A stretch of DNA of 64,000 nt. It comes from Herminiimonas sp. KBW02 (GTDB taxonomy: Bacteria; Pseudomonadota; Gammaproteobacteria; Burkholderiales; Burkholderiaceae_D). Of the stretch, positions 55,912-63,715 are shown one piece after another (the first letter of the stretch is position 1; every line of letters begins with the position of its first letter). Both the position numbers and the translations under genes were made by a program. The stretch lies in contig NZ_QAJP01000006.1 of the NCBI RefSeq assembly GCF_003852535.1, forward strand, positions 25,503-89,502, given 5' to 3'. The notes beneath the pieces were generated by a model, which saw only the letters and a list, made by a program, of their open reading frames with translations, searched no databases and was not told where the DNA came from.

Positions 55912-56259
55912 ACTTGATTCCGGATTCTCTGATGGGTACAACAATTGTTAGCGCGCGAAAACCCATAGCAGCGGCGCACCGTGATACACACGGCAAACCG
56001 GCAAAGGGCTTCTGGGATGGTTACTCTGTCGTCGATCAGGCAGCGGGATCGCTGGTGATAGCGAGGTTTAAGCAGTCCGACCAGAGAACAATATCAATTC
56101 ATTGCGCGCTAAAGAACCAAGCAAATTTCATTTCAATATTCCGCCTGGATTCGGAGTTCAAACTCGTCTGGTGCAATGCTTAGCTGTATAAGTGGATAGG
56201 ACGAATGGAGTATCAAGCGGTGCATACAGGCTGGCTGCATGCGCCGCATTGATTATGCG
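55912..56259. other. 348-bp intergenic region, likely promoter of the second oxidoreductase run
   Basis: No gene is supported. Separation of the aldo/keto reductase at 56.3 kb from the monooxygenase suggests that a promoter for the minus-strand run lies here. Bases 56060-56160 are AT-rich. No hairpin with a T run and no recognised operator was found. Confidence 0.4.
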
Positions 56260-57273
56260 TTACCAGCGATAAGCACTTGCGCCAAAATTGGCTTCATAGA
56301 ACGGACCTACATGCGTACCCGGCGGAATGATGGCATCGATACGTTGCAGGTCTTCTGGCGTCAGTGTTACTTCTATCGCCGTCAATGCATCTTCCAGTTG
56401 CTCCAGCGTGCGTGGTCCGGTAATTGCGCTGGTGACACCGCGCTGCTGCGCAACCCAGGCCAGTGCCAGCTGCGACAAGGGCAAACCTTTTTCTGCCGCC
56501 AGCTCGGACAAGGGTTCAATCACATCAAACACCCGGTCGACAAAACGACGCGCTTGCATAGGATTCGGATTGGTGTAACGCGAGTCCAGCGGCAAAGGCT
56601 GGCCCTTGCGATACTTGCCTGACAACAGGCCGCCACCGATCGGGCTCCATGGAATCACCGCCAGTCCAAAGGTTTCTGCCACAGGCAGTAGTTCGCGTTC
56701 TATGCGTCTATCCAGCAGGTTGTACGGCGGCTGCTCCGACACGAAGCGATTCAGACCCAGCTCCTTGCTGGCCCATAGTGCTTCCACCACCTGCCAGCCG
56801 GCGAATGTCGTCGAACCGATATAGCGTACCTTGCCCGACTTCACCAGGTCGTCCAGTGCACGCAGTGTTTCATCTATCGCGGTGGTCGGTTCCGGTCTGT
56901 GTATTTGATAGAGATCGAGATAATCTGTTTGCAGGCGACGCAGGCTGTCTTCCACTTGCTGGATGATGTGGCGACGCGAGCTGCCGCGCAGATTGCCATC
57001 CGTGTCATGCATGGGCAGATGGACTTTGGATGCGAGGAAGATGTCCTTGCGTTTGCCATTGCGCTTGAGTGCTTCGCCTGTGAACTCTTCACTGCGGCCA
57101 CGCGCATAGACATTGGCGGTATCGATGATATTGATACCGGCATCTATGGCGCGATCAATAATACGCACGGTGTCGTCCAACTCGGTCTTGTTGCCGAACA
57201 TCATGCAGCCCAAGGTCAGTGGTGATATCTTGACGCCGGTGCGTCCGAAGTTACGATAGTCTTTCAGTCCCAT
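56260..57273 (-). CDS. Aldo/keto reductase
   Basis: A 337-aa NADPH-dependent reductase. It begins MGLKDYRNFGRTGVKISPLT and has IIDTANVYARGRSEEF (catalytic Asp and Tyr), the Lys in FLASKVHLP, YQIHRPEPTT (His) and SAITGPRTLEQ for NADPH. It is of the YajO/potassium-channel-beta-like group. It is a distant paralogue of the copy at 52-53 kb and lies at the head of the second oxidoreductase region. Confidence 0.9.
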   Translation of the reverse strand: MGLKDYRNFGRTGVKISPLTLGCMMFGNKTELDDTVRIIDRAIDAGINIIDTANVYARGRSEEFTGEALKRNGKRKDIFLASKVHLPMHDTDGNLRGSSRRHIIQQVEDSLRRLQTDYLDLYQIHRPEPTTAIDETLRALDDLVKSGKVRYIGSTTFAGWQVVEALWASKELGLNRFVSEQPPYNLLDRRIERELLPVAETFGLAVIPWSPIGGGLLSGKYRKGQPLPLDSRYTNPNPMQARRFVDRVFDVIEPLSELAAEKGLPLSQLALAWVAQQRGVTSAITGPRTLEQLEDALTAIEVTLTPEDLQRIDAIIPPGTHVGPFYEANFGASAYRW

Positions 57274-57371
57274 GAATAAAAATCTTTCTGAATTAAAAGC
57301 ATGCGCGCAAGGCGTAGCCGGATGCGCATGTATGCGCTCCGGTATGCACTGCGGAATGCGAGGTATGGTGT

Positions 57372-57396
57372 GGGCGCGAATAAAAGCTACGCGCCC
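57372..57396. terminator. GC-rich hairpin after the msrC gene
   Basis: Perfect 7-bp stem GGGCGCG/CGCGCCC with an 11-base loop, 17 bp past the methionine-sulfoxide-reductase stop. No T run follows, so this is only a likely transcript end for the tonB-exbBD-msrC run. Confidence 0.45.
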
Positions 57397-57412
57397 TGTT
57401 TATGGATGAATG

Positions 57413-57889
57413 CTAGGTGAGTAAGGCGGCGATTTTCTCCAGCCACAACTGGTCGATAGCGGAGAACGCATCCGGATATTCACTATCAACATCCAGTACG
57501 CCCGCGACCTCTCCGTTACGGTCGAAGTAAGGAACAACGATTTCGGAACGGGACAAGGAACTGCATGCGATATGGCCAGGGAACTGATCTACATCCGGCA
57601 CCACGATGGTTGCCGACTGCTGCCAGGCGCTACCGCACACACCCTTGCCTTTGGCGATGCGGGTGCAGGCGAGCGGACCCTGAAAAGGTCCAAGCACCAC
57701 CTCGTCTTTTTGCACACGATAAAAGCCCACCCAGTGAAAGCCGAATGCCTGATGCAGGACGGCTGCGATGTTGGCCTGATTGGCAATCAGGTCTGACTCC
57801 GCTACCAGCAATGCTTCTATCTGCGGCAACAACTCCGCATAAATATCTGCCTTGCCGCCCAGCTTGTTGAAACTCAGTACTTCAGCCAT
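57413..57889 (-). CDS. msrC: Free methionine-(R)-sulfoxide reductase (GAF-domain, fRMsr)
   Basis: Reduces free L-methionine-(R)-sulfoxide to methionine. It is 158 aa, a single GAF domain, full length for the family. The three conserved cysteines are at 75 (LACTRI), 85 (KGVCGS) and 109 (HIACSS). The blocks HWVGFYRV and VPYFDRNGEVAGVLDVDSE match YebR. It is 36 bp downstream of the second exbD gene on the same strand, so it is probably co-transcribed with the Ton system. Confidence 0.93.
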   Translation of the reverse strand: MAEVLSFNKLGGKADIYAELLPQIEALLVAESDLIANQANIAAVLHQAFGFHWVGFYRVQKDEVVLGPFQGPLACTRIAKGKGVCGSAWQQSATIVVPDVDQFPGHIACSSLSRSEIVVPYFDRNGEVAGVLDVDSEYPDAFSAIDQLWLEKIAALLT

Positions 57890-57925
57890 TGTTATCGTGC
57901 TTTCTTCCCAGGATAGTTCCAGAGT

Positions 57926-58357
57926 CTATTGGGCAAACTGTTCGTTGCCAACCAGACCCAGTTTGTTCGCGCCCAATCGCTGTGCCGATGCCAGTACCGC
58001 TGCCACCGCCTTGTATGGCGCATTGCGATCTGCACGCAGGTGCAACTCAGGTTGCACGTCCTGCGCTGCAGCACCGGACAACTTGCTATCCAGCACTTCG
58101 CGGTCCGCGATGGTCTCGCCGTTCCAGCTTACCACTCCGGCCGCATTGATATCGACCTGCACCACTTCCGGGATCACCGTTTGTGGCGGTGGATTACCCG
58201 CCGGCAAATTGAGTTCTACATTATGCAGCTGGATCGGTATCGTGATGATCAGCATGATGAGTAAAACCAGCATCACATCGATCAGCGGCGTGGTATTCAT
58301 TTCCGACATTACTTCCGGCTCGCCAGAGCCGCTGCCGGAACCTACGCTCATGCCCAT
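57926..58357 (-). CDS. exbD: ExbD-family biopolymer transport protein (second copy)
   Basis: A 143-aa inner-membrane protein with one N-terminal TM helix (PLIDVMLVLLIMLIITIPI), carrying the proton-pathway Asp, and a periplasmic domain. A Gly/Ser-rich leader (MGMSVGSGSGSGEPEV) precedes the MNTTPLIDV motif. Start: ATG after AAAGGATAAATT. It is the second of two adjacent exbD genes, with 20 bp between them. Confidence 0.92.
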   Translation of the reverse strand: MGMSVGSGSGSGEPEVMSEMNTTPLIDVMLVLLIMLIITIPIQLHNVELNLPAGNPPPQTVIPEVVQVDINAAGVVSWNGETIADREVLDSKLSGAAAQDVQPELHLRADRNAPYKAVAAVLASAQRLGANKLGLVGNEQFAQ

Positions 58358-58377
58358 AATTTATCCTTTACTTGAGT

Positions 58378-58806
58378 TTATGCGCCACGTGGTGCAGGTT
58401 CGGTAATGAAACCGATCTTGACGATGCCGGCACGCTGGCAGGCAAAGATCACGCGACCGATCGCTTCGTACTTCGCATCACCATCACCGCGGATCTGGAT
58501 CTCTGGTTGCGGCTGTTGCACCGCTACCGTTTTGAGGCGTGTAGTTAATGCTTCGGCACCCGCTATCGATTCCTGATCCCAGTAAATCTTGCCGTTTTTA
58601 TCAACCGAAAGATTGATGTTTTCCGGCTTGGTTTCGCGCACATGGTTTTCTTCGTGCGGCAGATTCACCGCTATCGTATTGGTGACGACCGGGATCGTGA
58701 TCAGGAAGATAATCAGCAGCACCAGCATCACGTCGACCAGCGGCGTGGTGTTGATCTCTGACACCACGCTATCTTCTTCCCCGCCATTGCCAAAGGTAAG
58801 CGCCAT
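58378..58806 (-). CDS. exbD: ExbD-family biopolymer transport protein (first copy)
   Basis: A 142-aa single-pass protein. It has NTTPLVDVMLVLLIIFLITIP with the conserved Asp in the membrane and a periplasmic domain. It ends GFITEPAPRGA. It starts 3 bp after the exbB stop. It differs markedly from the second copy in its periplasmic part (NHVRETKPENINLSVDKNGK), suggesting that the two form mixed complexes or serve distinct partners. Confidence 0.93.
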   Translation of the reverse strand: MALTFGNGGEEDSVVSEINTTPLVDVMLVLLIIFLITIPVVTNTIAVNLPHEENHVRETKPENINLSVDKNGKIYWDQESIAGAEALTTRLKTVAVQQPQPEIQIRGDGDAKYEAIGRVIFACQRAGIVKIGFITEPAPRGA

Positions 58807-58809
58807 GAT

Positions 58810-59649
58810 TTAGCTCGCTTTGGTTGGCGCGGAGCTGAGCAATACAGCGTGCAAGGTGGAACTGAAATCCTGTACTTTTTCCAGCGCGGCTTTGTTACGA
58901 CGCACCAGCAAGTTGTAGCCTAGTACTGCAGGCACAGCAACTGCCAGACCGATCGCGGTCATGATGAGCGCTTCGCCAACCGGACCAGCTACCTTGTCAA
59001 TCGATGCCTGACCGGACAGACCGATCGCTGTCAACGCATGGTAAATACCCCATACCGTGCCAAACAGACCGACGAATGGCGCAGTAGAGCCGACCGTCGC
59101 CAGAAATGCCAGACCATCCTGCAATCGGTTCTTCACAGTATCGACCGAGCTATGCAGGGACTGCACTACCCAGGTATTGAAATCCACATGCGCCAGCAAA
59201 CCGCTGTGATGTTCTGTTGCCTTCAGTGCCAGCGTGCCGATGAAATGAAAAGGCGTGCCGCTTTCCAAAGTATCCAGGCCCTGACGTACGGTACCGGCAT
59301 CCCAGAAGGTGCGTTCAGTATCACGCGCCTGTTTGTGCAACTTACGTTGTGCCAGCAGCTTGGCGACGATGATGTACCAGCTGCCGATAGAGAACAACAA
59401 CAGGATCAGCAAGGTACCTTTGGCGACGAAATCACTGCCATTCCACAGTGCAGAAATACCATAAGGATTCACTTCCTTGCCATGCTCTGCAGCCTGTGCT
59501 GCAGCACTGCCGGATGCAGCTTGGGCGGCAACTATTGCCGGCGTCGCGGCGACAGCAGGTGCTGCTGTATTGCCAGCGGAGTAAGCAGGAGCACTAAAGA
59601 AAATTGCCAGGAAGACGGCAACTGCGGATAAACGATTACGGCTAAACAT
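58810..59649 (-). CDS. exbB: ExbB, MotA/TolQ/ExbB proton channel
   Basis: A 279-aa inner-membrane proton-channel subunit of the Ton system. It has a cleavable-looking N-terminal signal and an Ala-rich extension (about 1-65), as is usual for Burkholderiales ExbB. Then come TM1 (LLILLLFSIGSWYIIVAKLL), a cytoplasmic loop, and TM2-3 with the conserved ATVGSTAPFVGLFGTVWGIY block. Start: ATG at 59649 after GGAG. A reading eight codons longer is rejected. Confidence 0.94.
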   Translation of the reverse strand: MFSRNRLSAVAVFLAIFFSAPAYSAGNTAAPAVAATPAIVAAQAASGSAAAQAAEHGKEVNPYGISALWNGSDFVAKGTLLILLLFSIGSWYIIVAKLLAQRKLHKQARDTERTFWDAGTVRQGLDTLESGTPFHFIGTLALKATEHHSGLLAHVDFNTWVVQSLHSSVDTVKNRLQDGLAFLATVGSTAPFVGLFGTVWGIYHALTAIGLSGQASIDKVAGPVGEALIMTAIGLAVAVPAVLGYNLLVRRNKAALEKVQDFSSTLHAVLLSSAPTKAS

Positions 59650-59758
59650 GATTTCTCCAATTAAAAAATGCACAGCACAAAGCTGAAGATAAAGCTTGAT
59701 AGCAATTGAGGATAGATGGCTCGCTCTGCTACCAATATTCGGTTACTCCTGGCCGCCG

Positions 59759-60379
59759 TTATTCAACTTTGAATTCGAAAGGCACTTGCACCACTACTTC
59801 ACGTCCCTGACCAACGCAGTTGAAACGTTGTGCGGCATCCAGTGCGGCGCGATTCAACAGAGGATGGGCGGAACGGATCAGACTGAAATCACGCGACTGG
59901 CCATTGGTACCAACTACAAACTGCACCAGCACATTGCCGGAGATATTGTTTTGCAATGCCTGACGCGGGTATTCCAGCGATTGACGGATACGGGTTGAGT
60001 CCGGGCAAGCCAGACCGACTTTTGCTACTGCAGGGGTCGGTGCAGGAGGTACATATGGCTCAGGCGGTGCGCTGCTAACGGTTGCAATCACATTAGGCTG
60101 CGGCTGTACATTCACCTGGACTTCAGGCGGCGGCACATATGCCGGAGGTGGTTTTACGAATTTTGGTGGCGGGGGTGTTTTGACTTGCGGCGGCGGTGGC
60201 GGCAATTTGACTTCTTCGATAATGCGGGTTTCTATCGGCTTGCTGATGACGTTGATGACATCGCGTGCGAGGCCGGTCACCAATGCATAACCGATGAGCA
60301 AGTGCAATAAGATCGTCACACCTATGCTGGCAATAGATTTGTTCGAGTACTGCTGCTGTCTGTCTAAGGCGAAATCCAT
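59759..60379 (-). CDS. tonB: TonB energy transducer
   Basis: A 206-aa periplasm-spanning protein. N-terminal TM anchor at about 17-38 (SIGVTILLHLLIGYALVTGL), a proline-rich linker (residues about 57-120, with PPPPPQVKTPPPPKFVKPPP), and a C-terminal TonB domain (LEYPRQALQNNISGNVLVQF to the end). Two Cys (in LACPDS and FNCVGQ) could form a disulfide. Start: ATG after GGAGAAATAAA. It is first in tonB-exbB-exbD-exbD-msrC and is the only tonB in the window, so it is a candidate to energise the three receptors. Confidence 0.94.
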   Translation of the reverse strand: MDFALDRQQQYSNKSIASIGVTILLHLLIGYALVTGLARDVINVISKPIETRIIEEVKLPPPPPQVKTPPPPKFVKPPPAYVPPPEVQVNVQPQPNVIATVSSAPPEPYVPPAPTPAVAKVGLACPDSTRIRQSLEYPRQALQNNISGNVLVQFVVGTNGQSRDFSLIRSAHPLLNRAALDAAQRFNCVGQGREVVVQVPFEFKVE

Positions 60380-60742
60380 TTTATTTCTCCATACGCTGCG
60401 AACATCTGTTCGTTCAACGCGCTGTTTTCATTACTGAAATTTCTACGATGAATGTTTGAGGATATGTGCACGCATCACGTGTCACCCATATACCGGCTTG
60501 TGCCACAAACTGCGTTCATGGCCTGGACTGGTATGCTGTGGCATAGCGTTTTTACTCCGTGATCGCCTGCTTGTTCTGATAAAAGCAGAGACTGCCGTAT
60601 CCCCAGCGAGGCCAGAATAGCATCGTGTTTTCCGATTCAATACCAACAAAATTTCACTTCTATATCCGCTTTCCCTCATATCTAAATTCCACTTTCTGAA
60701 ATTGACGCAACATTAAATGCGTATAGATAGAGGAGGAGCGAG

Positions 60743-60814
60743 ATGGCTTATGAAATTCGATGGAAGGTGCAGGAACGTTGCTGCGCCTTGCTTTGCGGGG
60801 AGCGAGAAAGATAG
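60743..60814 (+). CDS. Possible 23-aa small protein
   Basis: An ATG reading frame encodes 23 residues, including a Cys pair and a third Cys (ERCCALLCGERER at the C-terminus). It is preceded by AGGAGGAG seven bases or fewer upstream, the strongest Shine-Dalgarno of this intergenic region. No family is known. It could be a real small protein, a leader peptide with no obvious downstream gene on its strand, or chance. Confidence 0.25.
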   Translation: MAYEIRWKVQERCCALLCGERER

Positions 60815-60888
60815 ATGCCAACGCCACCAAATGCTGACGGCATCAATGCCTGTAAAAATTGAATAAGCTAATGCGGATATATGCGCGC

Positions 60889-60917
60889 ATAAAAAAAGCC
60901 GGCTTCATCGCCGGCTT
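60889..60917 (-). terminator. Intrinsic terminator of the terC-usp unit
   Basis: On the minus strand, the perfect 8-bp stem AAGCCGGC/GCCGGCTT with a 6-base loop is followed by a run of seven T. It lies 40 bp after the universal-stress-protein stop. Confidence 0.88.
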
Positions 60918-60957
60918 GGGTACAACTTGAGATTGATTGAATTCGGGAATGCGTCCC

Positions 60958-61461
60958 TCATTCGATGGCCAACCATAAAAATGCCAGGCCGACACCGACC
61001 GGTATGCCGAAGCGTTCCAGCTTGCTGCCGTTTTCTTTTGCAATCACTTCCACAGGCAGTTCAGTCATCGCCATCACTTTGTTGACTACCGAACCTTCGA
61101 AGAAGCGCGACAAGGCATTCTTGCGTGTTGTGCCCATCACGATTTTTTGCGCTGCGGTTTCTTGCGCGCAAGCGACTATACCTTCAGCGGCATCACCTTT
61201 GCGTATATGAACCGAGTGCTCGACCCCCGCTTTATTCAGCAGATCAACAGCACCTTGCAATGCTTGCTCAGCACGTTCTTCTTGCAGCAAACGCACGTTA
61301 CCCGAAGGCACAAAACGTGTGATGTATCTCGACAGACGCGGTTGGACATTCGCCAGTTTCACGTTGATCAATTCGTCATGCATGGCACGATATTGAATAA
61401 CGTATTCCACTGCACGCAGTGCATTCCGCGAACCATCTACGGGTATGAGAATGTTTAGCAT
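60958..61461 (-). CDS. Universal stress protein (UspA family) with C-terminal hydrophobic tail
   Basis: A 167-aa UspA-fold protein. It starts MLNILIPVDGSRNALRAVEY, and the ATP-binding-type motif is VMGTTRKNALSRFFEGSVVN, near G-2x-G-9x-G-(S/T). Residues about 150-167 (FGIPVGVGLAFLWLAIE) form a hydrophobic tail that could anchor it in the membrane, unusual for Usp proteins. Start: ATG after CGAGGAAAG. It is 51 bp downstream of the terC-like gene and probably co-transcribed with it under the riboswitch. Confidence 0.9.
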   Translation of the reverse strand: MLNILIPVDGSRNALRAVEYVIQYRAMHDELINVKLANVQPRLSRYITRFVPSGNVRLLQEERAEQALQGAVDLLNKAGVEHSVHIRKGDAAEGIVACAQETAAQKIVMGTTRKNALSRFFEGSVVNKVMAMTELPVEVIAKENGSKLERFGIPVGVGLAFLWLAIE

Positions 61462-61512
61462 GATACTTTCCTCGCAATGTATAAACGTTAACGGTTGTTG
61501 TGAACTGTGTTC

Positions 61513-62223
61513 TTATGGATGTCTTGGTGTTGCCTCCCCGCGTGTCGGTTTAATAGGCGCATTCCTCAGCAAACCACTCAGTACGACCCCGCCTACAATC
61601 AGGCCATACAGCAGCCATTCCACTACTCTGTTCTCCAGCAAGTACGCTTGCACGACCGCCTCGTTCGAAATCATCGTTGCCGCTGTCCACGCCAGCACAC
61701 CAGCGCCTATATAAATAATGACCGGATAGCGCTCGACCCATTTCAAAATCAGCGTACTGCCCAACACCATAATCGGCACACTGATCAGCAAGCCCAGCAC
61801 CACCAGCAGGAAGTCACCGTGTGCTGCACCGGCCACGCCCAATACGTTATCCATACCCATCACAGCATCTGCCACGATGATGGTGCGGATCGCAGCCCAC
61901 AAACCAACGCGCGAACCCGACAACTCACCATGTTTCTTTTCCGCCTGGACCGGCGCCAGCAATTTGTAGGCTATCCAGACCAGTAACACGCCACCTATCA
62001 GCAACAGACCAGGCACATTCAGCAACCAGACTATCGCGACCGTCATGGCGATACGCACTGTAACCGCACCTACCGTACCGCCGATGATGGTGATGCGTTG
62101 CAAATGTTGCGGCAGCTTGCGCGCAACCAGGGCGATCACTATCGCGTTATCACCAGCCAGTACCAAATCGATGATGATGATCGCGAGCAAGGCCGAGAAG
62201 AATTCCGCCGAGAACATATCCAT
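61513..62223 (-). CDS. TerC/YjbE-family integral membrane protein, probable Mn2+ exporter
   Basis: A 236-aa protein with about seven TM helices. TM1 carries the TerC motif IIIIDLVLAGDNAIVIALVA, and a second Asp-containing motif is DAVMGMDNVLGVAGAAHGDF. These paired acidic motifs are the metal path in TerC family members. The start at 62223 (MDMFSAEFF) follows AGGAGGAGAC. TerC/YkoY/YjbE relatives export manganese, sometimes to metallate secreted proteins. The yybP-ykoY riboswitch upstream supports that role. Confidence 0.92.
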   Translation of the reverse strand: MDMFSAEFFSALLAIIIIDLVLAGDNAIVIALVARKLPQHLQRITIIGGTVGAVTVRIAMTVAIVWLLNVPGLLLIGGVLLVWIAYKLLAPVQAEKKHGELSGSRVGLWAAIRTIIVADAVMGMDNVLGVAGAAHGDFLLVVLGLLISVPIMVLGSTLILKWVERYPVIIYIGAGVLAWTAATMISNEAVVQAYLLENRVVEWLLYGLIVGGVVLSGLLRNAPIKPTRGEATPRHP

Positions 62224-62283
62224 GTCTCCTCCTCGCAAGCGACCGACTTACTTCGCCCGCCGGCATGCAGAAAAGATTTGCGC

Positions 62284-62316
62284 GAAAAAAAACCTTTACC
62301 TGCTATCGGTAAAGGT
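62284..62316 (-). terminator. Riboswitch expression-platform terminator
   Basis: On the minus strand, perfect 9-bp stem ACCTTTACC/GGTAAAGGT with a 7-base loop is followed by eight T. Its 5' arm overlaps the 3' strand of the riboswitch P1 helix (CCTTTA), so formation of P1 would prevent the terminator. It lies about 60 bp before the terC-like start. Confidence 0.9.
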
Positions 62317-62400
62317 CTCGCTACAACGTTGCCGTTGCCTGCAGGCCGGGGAAATCCCGTAATGACGGCTTCTGCAGTAAAGCTACTCCCCTTTAAGGGC
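62308..62400 (-). promoter_or_regulatory. yybP-ykoY manganese riboswitch
   Basis: Read on the minus strand, the leader has the conserved features of this class: TAAAGGGGAGTAGC at the 5' end, the GTCATTACG-like segment in the middle, and GCGAGACCTTTACC at the 3' end. P1 can form between TAAAGG and CCTTTA. Mn2+ binding stabilises P1 and so should block the overlapping terminator, giving an ON switch. The target is the TerC-family gene and probably the stress-protein gene after it. Confidence 0.92.
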
Positions 62401-62820
62401 GACTACTTAGCTTCAACATAGGCCAGCGGATACCCACTGTCAATGGAAATATAAAGATTTCGTTAAATACAATATAACGGAAACATGAGATTTATATAAG
62501 GCTTTGAATATATTGGCTTATTTTTGATTTGCCGTAGCAGTTCCAAAGCATATTGCATATTTTTGGATGAGGTTTCGGGGGAAATTTTGAATATAGGCAG
62601 GCTGTTTGGCCGGGATATTCGCATGGCTTGCACCGGCTCCGGTTACAAACGCAAGCAGCGGTCAAGGCAAAGATGAATAGCGGTGCGCAACACCCATGCG
62701 TTTGTACAACTTGGCCATTTACACAGAGGCTACGGATGGCATAGATGGACACGATTATCGACCAGTATTATCGAAAAACTGGTTTTAGTCTTAAATATCG
62801 CCGTCTGTTAGTTTCTCAGG
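62401..62820. other. 420-bp region without a supported gene
   Basis: AT-richer than the surroundings (notably 62450-62530). It should include the promoter for the riboswitch transcript near 62400-62460. An 86-codon minus-strand reading frame at 62492-62752 is Cys- and Pro-rich with no family or ribosome-binding site and is not called. Confidence 0.4.
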
Positions 62821-63225
62821 CTAAGCACGGCTACGGTATAGAGTGGTGACCTTCAAAAGCTCCGAGAGGAGAAGTAGACCGAGATTCAGCAGCAGAGCAG
62901 GCGCTCCGGTCAGCTGCAGAAGCCAGGGAAGGAATGACAACGACGGCACCCCCAGAATCAGTCTCAGCGGTACTTGTGCGTAAGCCACCGGTTTTGCGTA
63001 ACTGCTACCTATCAGGAACAAATAAGCAGAAATCGCGATTGATACAGTAAGTACAAGCGAACACCCGAAAAGTATGGACGCTGCAATTCCAGGTTCCACA
63101 ATATGCGCGTATGCCACGATGTCGTTGTAAAGTGGCACGCGACCTCCTTCGACGTTCAGCCAGACGTAACGAACCACATAGAACAGATCCAGCGCGCCCC
63201 AACACAGGTACAAGTGCGGGATCAT
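62821..63225 (-). CDS. Hypothetical small membrane protein, 134 aa
   Basis: No family is recognised. About four hydrophobic segments are seen: YLCWGALDLFYVVRYVWL (5-22), ASILFGCSLVLTVSIAISAYLF, LPWLLQLTG and LLLNLGLLLLSELL. A Shine-Dalgarno-like GCGGGAA precedes the ATG. The hydrophobic pattern and length make it a plausible gene. Its codon use looks less GC3-rich than that of the neighbouring operons, which would fit recent acquisition. Confidence 0.6.
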   Translation of the reverse strand: MIPHLYLCWGALDLFYVVRYVWLNVEGGRVPLYNDIVAYAHIVEPGIAASILFGCSLVLTVSIAISAYLFLIGSSYAKPVAYAQVPLRLILGVPSLSFLPWLLQLTGAPALLLNLGLLLLSELLKVTTLYRSRA

Positions 63226-63597
63226 GATTCCCGCTTCCGCTCAAGGCAAACAATGACACTGCTCGCACCGGCTACATTGGTGATCGTTTGTATAGTTACA
63301 CCACCACACAAACTATCTTGCATCAGCGTATTTTTTCTTCCCATGTCCTCATCACCGATTCTTAACTGCAGATCAATTTAATCAAGAAGACAAAGTCGTT
63401 GTCGGCAGATATCTCTCGGAATTGAAAATACACACCAAGAAATTTGTGGAGTTGCAGTTTGTACGAGGAAGGCGGGAAGAAAGCTACCATCGCAACTCGA
63501 TCTGGCACTCCTAAAGGGAGGTAAGAACCTGGGCGATTTGCGCTCGTTTTCGGTGGGTCGGAATCAAGAGTGCAGCGATGGATAACGTTAGTGAGGG
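63226..63597. other. 372-bp region without a supported gene
   Basis: Lies between the small membrane-protein start and the tRNA terminator. An 84-codon minus-strand frame (63362-63616) runs into the tRNA terminator and has no family match. Nothing else was seen. Base use is unlike the operons, possibly degraded or intergenic DNA next to a tRNA gene. Confidence 0.35.
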
Positions 63598-63631
63598 ATA
63601 AAAAAAAGCGGCTCACATTACTGTGAACCGC
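63598..63631 (-). terminator. Intrinsic terminator of tRNA-Thr
   Basis: On the minus strand a 10-bp stem GCGGTTCACA/TGTGAGCCGC (one wobble) with a 4-base loop is followed by seven T, directly downstream of the tRNA 3' end. Confidence 0.85.
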
Positions 63632-63639
63632 CCTGATAC

Positions 63640-63715
<76 letters not shown>

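Larger units (their letters stand above)
60380..60957. other. 578-bp region upstream of tonB
   Basis: This region holds the tonB promoter region. No Fur-box-like sequence was recognised by eye. A 23-codon reading frame with a strong Shine-Dalgarno (60743-60814) and the terminator of the stress-protein gene (60889-60917) also lie here. Nothing else is supported. Confidence 0.4.

Noticed and set aside
60482..60679. 65-codon minus-strand frame upstream of tonB
   Set aside because: No ribosome-binding site, no family, Arg/Ser-rich. More probably promoter/leader DNA.
62492..62752. 86-codon minus-strand frame, Cys- and Pro-rich
   Set aside because: Lies in AT-rich intergenic DNA, has no Shine-Dalgarno and no recognised pattern.
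63362..63616. 84-codon minus-strand frame ahead of the tRNA gene
   Set aside because: Begins inside the tRNA terminator region and shows no family features.
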